19,113 nucleotides of DNA from assembly GCA_944358665.1 (NCBI GenBank), contig CALVRP010000099.1:1-19113 (forward strand), read 5' to 3'. The notes below the pieces were generated by a model. The model worked only from the letters and a program-made list of their open reading frames with translations, did no database searches and was not told where the DNA came from. Positions 5,269 to 12,344 of this stretch are shown here, piece by piece. Position 1 is the stretch's first letter, and the number at the start of each line of letters is the position of its first letter. Position numbers and translations under genes: made by a program. Origin of the DNA: an uncultured Bacilli bacterium. Its GTDB lineage: Bacteria > Bacillota_I > Bacilli_A > RF39 > UBA660.

Positions 5269-6030
5269 ATGAATAAAGAAAAAGAAATTAGAAATGTTTT
5301 AGATAAGTATTTGTTAGAAATTAAAAATGAAAGTAGTATATTAAAAGGAAATTTACTAGATGAAGCAGAGAAAAATTTTATTATTAATAACGCTAATGCT
5401 TTTATTATTGGTCTAATTGCTGACCAGTCAGTAAAAGCTGAAATAGCGTGGAGTTTACCCTTTCGTTTAAAAGCTCGTTTAAATACTTTTGATTTTAATT
5501 ATATTGTTAATAATTTATCTATAGTTGATTTAGAAAAAGCCATAAAAGAAAAACCAGCATTACATAGATATCCCAATAAGATGGCAACATATATATATAA
5601 AGCAATGGTTAAAATTATTGAAGATTATGGTAGTGATGCTGTTAAAATCTGGGAGAATCAAAGTGCTGATATAGTTATTAAAAGACTTGAAGAATTTAAT
5701 GGAATAAGTCATAAAAAAGCTTCTTTAGGAACATTATTATTGATTCGTGATTTAAATAAAATAATAACAAATAAACAATATATTGATATAGCTTATGATG
5801 TTCATATTCGCCGAATATTTTTAAGAATGGGCTTAGTAGATAACGATAATCAAAATAATATTCTTGAAGCGGCGAGAAAAATTAATCCAGGGTTTCCAGG
5901 GGAATTAACCACCCCTTTTTGGTCAATTGGAAGAAATTTTTGTCATGCTACTAACCCAGAATGTATTAGATGTCCCTTTAATAATTGTTGTGGGGAATAT
6001 AACAAAGCAAATGAAAAGCAACCTGTTTAA
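5269..6030 (+). CDS. Endonuclease III-like HhH-GPD DNA glycosylase with 4Fe-4S cluster
   Basis: 253 residues. The core is the HhH-GPD fold of base-excision repair enzymes. AFIIGLIADQSVKAEIAW (44-61) corresponds to the first helix pair. EEFNGISHKKASLG (141-154) is the helix-hairpin-helix, with Lys149 at the position of the endonuclease III catalytic Lys. YDVHIRRIFLRMGL (176-189) has Asp177 at the position of the catalytic Asp. The C-terminus carries the Fe-S loop Cys225-x6-Cys232-x2-Cys235-x5-Cys241. It should remove damaged bases and may have AP-lyase activity; substrate choice is unknown, since the sequence is far from canonical Nth (GISHK for GVGRK, and a longer N-terminus). Own promoter and terminator suggest a monocistronic housekeeping-repair gene. 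Confidence 0.82.
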   Translation: MNKEKEIRNVLDKYLLEIKNESSILKGNLLDEAEKNFIINNANAFIIGLIADQSVKAEIAWSLPFRLKARLNTFDFNYIVNNLSIVDLEKAIKEKPALHRYPNKMATYIYKAMVKIIEDYGSDAVKIWENQSADIVIKRLEEFNGISHKKASLGTLLLIRDLNKIITNKQYIDIAYDVHIRRIFLRMGLVDNDNQNNILEAARKINPGFPGELTTPFWSIGRNFCHATNPECIRCPFNNCCGEYNKANEKQPV

Positions 6031-6032
6031 AT

Positions 6033-6052
6033 AGAGCTTAAAAGCTCTTTTT
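6033..6052 (+). terminator. Terminator after glycosylase gene (copy 2 of a repeated sequence)
   Basis: The same AGAGCTT/AAGCTCT dyad and T-tract as at 5202-5222. The repeat begins at the TAA stop of the gene (6028-6030). Confidence 0.75.
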
Positions 6053-6083
6053 CTTGTTAATTATAGCTTTATTATTAAAAATG

Positions 6084-6092
6084 TGGTAAAAT
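6084..6092 (+). promoter_or_regulatory. Extended -10 promoter of asnB operon
   Basis: TGG-TAAAAT (6084-6092), no clear -35. The start point would be near 6099, just before AGGAGG at 6107-6112. Confidence 0.5.
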
Positions 6093-6118
6093 GGATTTGT
6101 AAAATTAGGAGGAATAAC

Positions 6119-7942
6119 ATGTGTGGTTTTGTTGGATATGTAAATAAAGAAAAAGATAAAAAAGATAATATTAAAAAGATGGCTGATTTAATTGCGCATC
6201 GTGGACCAGATTCAGAAGGTTATTACACAGATGAGAATATAGCTTTAGGTTTTAGACGATTAAGTATTATTGATTTAAATAATGGTTCACAGCCAATTTA
6301 TAATAAAGATAAAACAAAAGTAATTATTTTTAATGGTGAAATTTATAATTATCAGATGCTTAGAGAAGAATTAATTGGAAAAGGTTATGAGTTTTTAACT
6401 AATACTGATACAGAAGTTATTCTGCACGGTTATGAAGAATATAACGAAGGAATTTTAGATAAACTTCGTGGTATGTTTGCTTTTGTTATTTATGATACTG
6501 AAAGTAAGGAAATGTTTGCGGCTCGTGACTTTTATGGTATAAAACCTTTTTACTATGCAAAAATGGGAGATACCTTTATGTTTGGTTCAGAAATAAAAAG
6601 TTTTTTAATTCATCCAGATTTTAAGAAAGAATTAAACCGAAAAATGTTAGAATATTATTTAACATTTCAGTATAGTGCAGGAAATGAAACCTTCTTTAAA
6701 AATGTTTATAAATTAATGCCTGGTCATTACTTGAAATATAAAGACGGTAATCTTGAAATAAAACGCTATTACGAATTAAAATTAGAAGCTGATGAAGATA
6801 AAACTTATGAAGAATGGAAAGAAGAGATAAGAGAGGCTTTAAATGATTCAACTGAAGCTCATAAAGTTAGTGATGTTGAAGTTGGTTCTTTCTTATCTAG
6901 TGGTGTAGATTCATCATTTATTGCGGCTAATAGTAATGTTGATAAAACATTTACCGTTGGTTTTGATGATAAAAAGTATAATGAAATTAGTTATGCCGAA
7001 GAATTATCTGAAGAAATAAAAACGCAAAACATAAACCGAGTTATCAGTAAGGAAGATTATTTTAAGAGCCTGACTAATATTGCTTATTATATGGACGAAC
7101 CGCTTGCTGACCCTTCAGCTATCGCTTTATATTTTGTAGCAAATACTGCTAGTCAGCACGTAAAAGTGTCATTATCGGGTGAAGGTGCTGATGAAATATT
7201 TGGTGGTTATAATATTTACCAAGAACCGTTTGTTTGGTCATGGTATTATAAGGTGCCATTTCCAATTCGTAAGGTAGTTGGTAAAATAGCTGGTATTTTT
7301 CCTAGTCATCGAGGTTTAAACTTTTTAGTTAGAAGAGGAAAAAAACTTGAAGATAGATTTGTTGGTAATGCCTTTATTTTTGATAATAAAGAAGTGACAA
7401 AATTACTTTCTTTTAAAAGGGAAACTAATGGCTTTAAAGATTTAACTAGCGAATATTATGATAAAGTGAAAGATAAAGATGATGTTACTAAAATGCAATA
7501 TATTGATTTTAACTTTTGGCTAATTGGTGATATTCTACTTAAAGCTGATAAAATGAGTATGGCTAATTCCTTAGAAGTTAGAGTGCCATTTTTAGACAGA
7601 CCATTAATCGAAAAAGCAAGAAAATTACCAACAAAATATAAGGTTGATAAATATAAAACCAAAAAATTATTTCGTGATATTGCTCATGAAACTTTGCCGC
7701 AAAAGGTATCTGATAAGAAGAAACTTGGTTTTCCAGTTCCAATTAGAGTTTGGATGAAAGACGAAGATGTTTACAATTTGATTAAAGGAAAATTTGAAAA
7801 GGCCGAAGAGTTTTTCAACACTAAAGAAATTATAAAATTATTAGACGATCATAAGAATGGTAAAAAAGATAATAGCCGTAAGGTATGGACTATTTATATG
7901 TTTTTACTTTGGTATGATGTATATTTTGGAGGTGCTAGATGA
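6119..7942 (+). CDS. asnB: Asparagine synthase-type glutamine amidotransferase (AsnB family)
   Basis: 607 residues from the ATG that puts Cys at position 2. This start is required because Cys2 is the N-terminal nucleophile of class II glutamine amidotransferases, and AGGAGG lies 6 nt before it. The N-terminal Ntn domain shows MCGFVGYVN, HRGPDSEGYY (27-36), GFRRLSI (44-50), FNGEIYN (71-77) and D97. The synthetase domain has the ATP pyrophosphatase P-loop SGVDSS (261-266), then GEGADEIFGGY and DKMSMANSLEVRVPFLD. It releases ammonia from glutamine and uses ATP to amidate a carboxylate: free aspartate, or meso-diaminopimelate in peptidoglycan in some relatives (B. subtilis AsnB, corynebacterial LtsA). 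The stop overlaps the next ATG (ATGA), so translation is coupled to a membrane protein and then a MurE-like gene, favouring a cell-wall role by inference. Confidence 0.92.
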   Translation: MCGFVGYVNKEKDKKDNIKKMADLIAHRGPDSEGYYTDENIALGFRRLSIIDLNNGSQPIYNKDKTKVIIFNGEIYNYQMLREELIGKGYEFLTNTDTEVILHGYEEYNEGILDKLRGMFAFVIYDTESKEMFAARDFYGIKPFYYAKMGDTFMFGSEIKSFLIHPDFKKELNRKMLEYYLTFQYSAGNETFFKNVYKLMPGHYLKYKDGNLEIKRYYELKLEADEDKTYEEWKEEIREALNDSTEAHKVSDVEVGSFLSSGVDSSFIAANSNVDKTFTVGFDDKKYNEISYAEELSEEIKTQNINRVISKEDYFKSLTNIAYYMDEPLADPSAIALYFVANTASQHVKVSLSGEGADEIFGGYNIYQEPFVWSWYYKVPFPIRKVVGKIAGIFPSHRGLNFLVRRGKKLEDRFVGNAFIFDNKEVTKLLSFKRETNGFKDLTSEYYDKVKDKDDVTKMQYIDFNFWLIGDILLKADKMSMANSLEVRVPFLDRPLIEKARKLPTKYKVDKYKTKKLFRDIAHETLPQKVSDKKKLGFPVPIRVWMKDEDVYNLIKGKFEKAEEFFNTKEIIKLLDDHKNGKKDNSRKVWTIYMFLLWYDVYFGGAR

Positions 7943-8457
7943 TTTTCTTTTACATTTCATTAGTAACGTATTTTTGCTTTTTGATTTTAAAGGCGAGAAA
8001 TGGTATTATTTTATTTAATAATAGTAAAGGAGATTTAAAAAAATATCGCCAAAATGTTATAAAAAAAGGTAAGGAGTTATTTTTGACACCCGAACTTCTA
8101 GCAATTATTCTAGTAATTATCGCACTCAATGCTAATGAAAAAATAACGGGTATATGTTTTGTAATTTTCTATATGTTATTATTCTTATACTTTTTGAGAA
8201 AAAGCAAGGATAAATTTAAATTGAAAAAAGGAAATATTAGTTTAATTGTTATTTTAGTATTATTCTTTGTTTTAGTTAATGTATTGTTCTGTGTACATTA
8301 CATGTCTTTCCAAAGTGATTTCTTATGGTTTGATACACAGTGGATTTATTATATTGTATCTGTTGTTCTTGGCTATTTATTATATTTTATTATCTGGTTT
8401 TGCGGAATAATTAATAAAGCCGTAGAATTAGTCTTTCATAAAAAACATAAACTATAG
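7939..8457 (+). CDS. Integral membrane protein of asnB operon, five predicted helices
   Basis: 172 residues; no family is recognised with certainty. Predicted helices lie at 3-18, 51-66, 69-87, 99-119 and 134-158. A basic loop (KGDLKKYRQNVIKKGKE, 30-46) lies between the first two, and the tail FHKKHKL is basic. The ATG overlaps the asnB stop by four bases, with GGAGGTG (7928-7934) inside the end of asnB, so expression is tied to asnB. Only 13 nt separate it from the MurE-like gene. The helix-basic loop-helices layout recalls the N-terminal membrane part found fused to some MurF-type ligases, so it may be a membrane partner of the following protein. That comparison is from memory and not secure. 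Confidence 0.8.
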   Translation: MIFFYISLVTYFCFLILKARNGIILFNNSKGDLKKYRQNVIKKGKELFLTPELLAIILVIIALNANEKITGICFVIFYMLLFLYFLRKSKDKFKLKKGNISLIVILVLFFVLVNVLFCVHYMSFQSDFLWFDTQWIYYIVSVVLGYLLYFIIWFCGIINKAVELVFHKKHKL

Positions 8458-8470
8458 GGGAGTTGAGGTT

Positions 8471-9811
8471 ATGCTTAGAGTACATTCAAGTACAGTTATG
8501 CCAGGAGATACCTTCTTGGCCCTAAGAGGGATTGACGATGATGGTCATAATTATATTAAAGAGGCAATTGATAAGGGTGCTAGTTGTATTATTGCCCAAG
8601 AAGGTGATTATCCAGTAAAAACAATTATTGAAAAAGATACAAGAGCATATTTGGCTAAATATTTAAATGAATTATATGCTGATAAATTAAAAAAAGTAGA
8701 GTTAATTGCTATTAGTGGTGCAAATGGAAAAAGTAGTGCTGCTTATTTAACATATCAACTTTTAAATAGTTTAGGAACTAAATGTGCATATATTGGATCT
8801 TTAGGATTTTATGTTGATGATGAAAAAAAGGATTTAAAAAATACAACCCCTGATTTGTATGAATTATATGAATTAATTATTGAATCAGCCAATAGAGAAT
8901 GTGAATATTTAGTTATTGAAGTTAGCGAAGCGGCAATGTATCAAAGAAGATTAGAAGGATTAAAATTTAAATATGTAGCGATTACTAATACAGATGAAAA
9001 TCTTTTAAACACTACTAATAATCCTAATATTTTATTGCTTAATAAAGTAAAAAGATATGGTTATGCTTTGATTAACGCGGATGATCCAGCTGTTAATAGC
9101 TTACAGTTAGAGAGAAACAGGCATATTTTGTTTGGGATGAAAAAAAGTGATTGTCAAATTAATGATGTTCATTTATATGAAGATCATAGTATATTTAAAT
9201 TAAATGCCGATAACAAAATGATGGAAATTAATTTACCATTACCAGGGAAATTTAATATTTATAATTATCTGATTGCTTATATAATTGCATCTTTAACTGG
9301 TGCCAAATCAGAAGATATCATTTTATCAACCGCATATTTAAAAGTACCCGGTGGACGTTATCAAATATTTAAAAAAGATGATAGTACGGTAATTGTTGAT
9401 AATGCTAATAATAAACAGCGAATAATTAATATTGTGGAAAAAGTTAAAAATTTTACTAAGGGGAAAATTATTATCTTAATTGGTAGTAAAGGAACTAATG
9501 ATAAAGAAACACGGCAAGATTTAGGAAAAACCGCTTATGAACTTAGTGATTATGCTATTTTCACAACTGATAGTCCTTATTGGGAAAATCCAGAAACAAT
9601 TATTAATGATATGGTAGAAGGTTTAGATGAAAATAAATTTGAAATTATTGTTGATAGAAAAGAAGCCATTAAAAAAGGTATTAATATGTTAATGCCAGGA
9701 GATACTTTATTGGTTTTAGGCCGTGGCGATGATCCTTACCAAATTATTGATAATGAAAAGTTACCCTTTAATGATGTTAATGAGGTTTCTAAATATACAA
9801 AGAATAAATAA
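8471..9811 (+). CDS. MurE-like Mur ligase family protein with altered active-site motifs
   Basis: 446 residues covering all three Mur ligase domains. The N-terminal domain (VMPGDTFLALRGIDDDGHNY, 9-28) is typical of MurE but lacks about 20 leading residues. The central domain has the P-loop GANGKSS (83-89; usual GTNGKTT) and NTTPD (124-128). Where MurE has EVSSHAL it has EVSEAAM (150-156), and where MurE has a TNL..DHLDYH segment it has ITNTDENLLN (171-180), losing the magnesium-binding His. The C-terminal domain keeps GKFNIYN (259-265) and VPGGRYQ (292-298). It changes DYAHTPD to DNANN (310-314) and the substrate-selecting DNPR to DSPYWENP (367-374). MurE adds the third amino acid to UDP-MurNAc-dipeptide in the cytoplasm. 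This protein may be a diverged paralogue, perhaps acting with the AsnB enzyme. GGGGAG lies 8 nt before the ATG; it ends the operon. Confidence 0.82.
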   Translation: MLRVHSSTVMPGDTFLALRGIDDDGHNYIKEAIDKGASCIIAQEGDYPVKTIIEKDTRAYLAKYLNELYADKLKKVELIAISGANGKSSAAYLTYQLLNSLGTKCAYIGSLGFYVDDEKKDLKNTTPDLYELYELIIESANRECEYLVIEVSEAAMYQRRLEGLKFKYVAITNTDENLLNTTNNPNILLLNKVKRYGYALINADDPAVNSLQLERNRHILFGMKKSDCQINDVHLYEDHSIFKLNADNKMMEINLPLPGKFNIYNYLIAYIIASLTGAKSEDIILSTAYLKVPGGRYQIFKKDDSTVIVDNANNKQRIINIVEKVKNFTKGKIIILIGSKGTNDKETRQDLGKTAYELSDYAIFTTDSPYWENPETIINDMVEGLDENKFEIIVDRKEAIKKGINMLMPGDTLLVLGRGDDPYQIIDNEKLPFNDVNEVSKYTKNK

Positions 9812-9836
9812 AGTGCTTAAATTTAAGTACTTTTTT
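9811..9836 (+). terminator. Terminator of asnB operon
   Basis: A 9-bp stem (9811-9819 / 9824-9832) with one G-T pair and a 4-nt loop, then a T-run to 9836. It starts at the last base of the stop codon. Confidence 0.75.
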
Positions 9837-9868
9837 ATTTTTTTAAAGGGAAATTTTTTTTTATTCTT

Positions 9869-9874
9869 TATAAT
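9869..9874 (+). promoter_or_regulatory. -10 box of helicase gene
   Basis: TATAAT, 7 nt before AGGAGG (9881-9886). A convincing -35 is not visible. Confidence 0.45.
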
Positions 9875-9892
9875 ACATATAGGAGGATAGAT

Positions 9893-11647
9893 ATGTATAT
9901 TAATTTAAAAGAAGAAAAAAAATTACAAGAAGAATTTTATCCATTATATTTAAAATATAATAAAGGTTTTTATAAAATTATTAAGAGAAAATTTTTAAGG
10001 AATTATAGACAACTACCACATTTAATTAAATTAAATAACCAAATATATATAAATAAACTTATAAAAGAAAATAACTTTTTAAATAATATAGAGGGCTATA
10101 AATTAGATAATATTCAAAAAAATATTGTTTTGGCAGAAGAAGAAAATACTTTAGTTATCGCTGGAGCTGGAAGTGGAAAAACTTTAACTTTGCTTGCTAA
10201 AATAATTTATTTAATAAAAAAAGGAATAAATCCTAAAGAAATTTTATGTTTAACCTTAACTAATAGTTGTGCAGATAATTTAAAAAATAAATTAAAAAAA
10301 TATAATATTAACTTAGATGTTTTAACTTTTCATAAATTAGGATTTCGTATTTTAAGAGAAAATGGTTATGGATTTAAAATAGCTAAAGAAAGTGAGCTTA
10401 GAATGATTATTGATGAGTTTATTAGATATGATAAAGTAATGGATATTATCCCTTTTCTTAATTTTAAAACACTTGACTATTATGGTCATAAATGTAATTC
10501 TGATAAAATAGTAAAGGAAATTCAAAATATAATTTTTAAAGAAAGCTCTTATTATTTTTATTTAAGACAAACTATTTTAACTTTTATAAATTTATTTAAA
10601 AATAATAATTATAATCATCAAATGTTTGAAGAATTTTTAAATAAAAATGAAGAAGAAAAGAATAAGTATAAAAGAATGCGGCACAAGAAATATTTGTTAC
10701 TTTTAAAAATGATTTATGAAAAATATGAAGATTATTTGGAGAAAAATAATAAAATAGATTTTAATGACATGATAAATAAGGCTATAGATGTATTGGAAAA
10801 AAGTTATTTAAAAGAATATAAATATATAATTATTGATGAGTTTCAAGATACTTCCTTAGCTAAATGCGTTTTATTAAAAAAATTACAAGAAAAGACAAAG
10901 GCCTCTGTTTTAGCAATTGGTGATGATTGGCAATCAATTTATCGTTTTACTGGTACAGATTTAAATGTCTTTACTGACTTTGAAAAATATTTTCCAAATA
11001 CTAAAGTATTTAAATTAAATAATACTTATCGAAATTCTAACGATCTTTTGAAAATTATGAATAAGTTTATCATGAAAAATAAAAGACAAATGCCTAAGAA
11101 ATTAATGTCTAGCAAAAAACTGTTAAGACCTATTTTGGTCTATTATTATGAAGAAAATCAAAAAGAAGTATTAGATAAAATTCTAAGAGATATAAAATGT
11201 TCATTTTTAATTTTGGGAAGAAACAATAATGATATTAATTTAATAAATGAAAGATATCAAAAGCATTTCATGACTGTTCATAAATCCAAAGGATTAGAAA
11301 GTGAAATAGTAATTATTATTAATTTAGAAAATGATATTTTAGGTTTTCCTAATAAAATTATAAACGATGAAATTTTAAAATATGTTGGTACTAAAGATAT
11401 ATATCCATATGAAGAAGAAAGAAGACTTTTTTATGTAGCCTTAACAAGAACTAAAACTTATAATATTCTACTTGTTAATAAAAATAATCCTTCTATTTTT
11501 GCAAGTGAAATTATAAAAGAAAATCCTGATAAAATAGTAACAATGATGTGTCCTAAATGTCAAAAAATGTTAGTAAAAAGTCAAAAAAATACATATAAAT
11601 GTCAAAATTTTCCAAATTGTCAATATAGACAAAAAATAAATTATTAA
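9893..11647 (+). CDS. UvrD/Rep-like superfamily 1 DNA helicase with C-terminal zinc ribbon
   Basis: 584 residues. A basic helical N-terminus (1-70) precedes the helicase core: Q-motif-like NIQKNIVL (73-80), Walker A GAGSGKT (91-97), motif Ia LTLTNSCADNL, Walker B IIDEFQDT (313-320), motif III GDDWQSIYRF (343-352), motif IV TYR (378-380), motif V TVHKSKGLESE (461-471) and motif VI RRLFYVALTRTK (510-521). All ATPase residues are present. The C-terminus (553-576) has four Cys, CPKC then C-x5-C, as in topoisomerase I-type zinc ribbons. At 584 residues it is shorter than UvrD or PcrA (about 720), with reduced 1B/2B insertions, nearer to helicase IV-like proteins. It should be a 3'-5' translocase in repair or replication restart; exact role unknown. 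Very Lys/Asn/Ile-rich, more so than its neighbours. Own promoter; no clear terminator after it. Confidence 0.88.
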   Translation: MYINLKEEKKLQEEFYPLYLKYNKGFYKIIKRKFLRNYRQLPHLIKLNNQIYINKLIKENNFLNNIEGYKLDNIQKNIVLAEEENTLVIAGAGSGKTLTLLAKIIYLIKKGINPKEILCLTLTNSCADNLKNKLKKYNINLDVLTFHKLGFRILRENGYGFKIAKESELRMIIDEFIRYDKVMDIIPFLNFKTLDYYGHKCNSDKIVKEIQNIIFKESSYYFYLRQTILTFINLFKNNNYNHQMFEEFLNKNEEEKNKYKRMRHKKYLLLLKMIYEKYEDYLEKNNKIDFNDMINKAIDVLEKSYLKEYKYIIIDEFQDTSLAKCVLLKKLQEKTKASVLAIGDDWQSIYRFTGTDLNVFTDFEKYFPNTKVFKLNNTYRNSNDLLKIMNKFIMKNKRQMPKKLMSSKKLLRPILVYYYEENQKEVLDKILRDIKCSFLILGRNNNDINLINERYQKHFMTVHKSKGLESEIVIIINLENDILGFPNKIINDEILKYVGTKDIYPYEEERRLFYVALTRTKTYNILLVNKNNPSIFASEIIKENPDKIVTMMCPKCQKMLVKSQKNTYKCQNFPNCQYRQKINY

Positions 11648-11704
11648 ATATAAAATTTTCAAAAAAATTACCTTATTGTTGTAGATAATAATATAAAAAT
11701 AGGG

Positions 11705-11733
11705 TTGACATTTTATTAATAAAAGAATATACT
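11705..11733 (+). promoter_or_regulatory. Consensus promoter of tetR-yhgE operon
   Basis: TTGACA (11705-11710), exactly 17 bp, TATACT (11728-11733). This is the best sigma-A type promoter in the window. Confidence 0.85.
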
Positions 11734-11739
11734 ATACCG

Positions 11740-11758
11740 GTAAACTAAATCAGTTTAC
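11740..11758. promoter_or_regulatory. Putative TetR operator
   Basis: GTAAACT-AAATC-AGTTTAC is a perfect 7-bp inverted repeat with a 5-bp centre. It sits directly over the predicted start point of the tetR-yhgE promoter, the standard position for autorepression by a TetR-family dimer. Confidence 0.75.
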
Positions 11759-11776
11759 TTTTGTAGGAGGTTTAAA

Positions 11777-12334
11777 ATGAAAAATACTAAAGATAAAATA
11801 TTAAATACCGCTAGAGATTTATTTAATGAATATGGTTATAGTAAAACTAGTATGGATTTAATTGCTAGGGAAGCGGGAGTTACAAAAAAAACAATTTATA
11901 GTTATTTCAAAGATAAAGAAACTTTAATTAATTATTTTTTGAGCGAACAAATGAATCAAATAAGAGATATAATAAATGGGATTTATAAAGAAGATAAGCC
12001 ACTATCTGAAAGAATTAATAAAATGTTATTAACGATATTCGAATACCGTGAAAATAATAAATTTATTGTTAATTTAGGTAAATCAGCTAAATTATGGGGT
12101 GGTAAATCACGCGATTTATTATTAAAACTTAATAAGGAAATAGAAAATGAAATTTATCTTAAATTAGAAGATGCTTTTCAAAAAGGTCTTATTAAGGATG
12201 GAAATTTAAAAATGATGGCTTTTATTATTTGCCGAATTTATGTGTCAGTTTTATTTGAATGGGAAGAGGATATTGATAAAGAAAAGGCCACTAAAGAAAT
12301 TATAGATTTTTTAGAGTCTGGTTTAATTAAATAG
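11777..12334 (+). CDS. TetR/AcrR family transcriptional regulator
   Basis: 185 residues, typical for the family. The N-terminus is the canonical TetR DNA-binding domain: KILNTARDLFNEYGYSKTSM (7-26), then the helix-turn-helix DLIAREAGVTKKTIYSYFKD (27-46). The rest is an all-helical ligand/dimer domain with no recognisable ligand signature. AGGAGG lies 6 nt before the ATG. It is followed after 10 nt by the YhgE/Pip gene, a pairing seen widely in Bacillota. It most likely represses its own operon through the palindrome at 11740-11758 until an inducer, probably a membrane-active compound, is bound. The inducer is inference. Confidence 0.93.
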   Translation: MKNTKDKILNTARDLFNEYGYSKTSMDLIAREAGVTKKTIYSYFKDKETLINYFLSEQMNQIRDIINGIYKEDKPLSERINKMLLTIFEYRENNKFIVNLGKSAKLWGGKSRDLLLKLNKEIENEIYLKLEDAFQKGLIKDGNLKMMAFIICRIYVSVLFEWEEDIDKEKATKEIIDFLESGLIK

Positions 12335-12344
12335 GGGGAATAAT

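Noticed and set aside
6083..6118. Upstream ATG extending AsnB by 12 residues
   Set aside because: It lies in the promoter region and would bury the catalytic Cys2; the internal ATG has AGGAGG at correct spacing.
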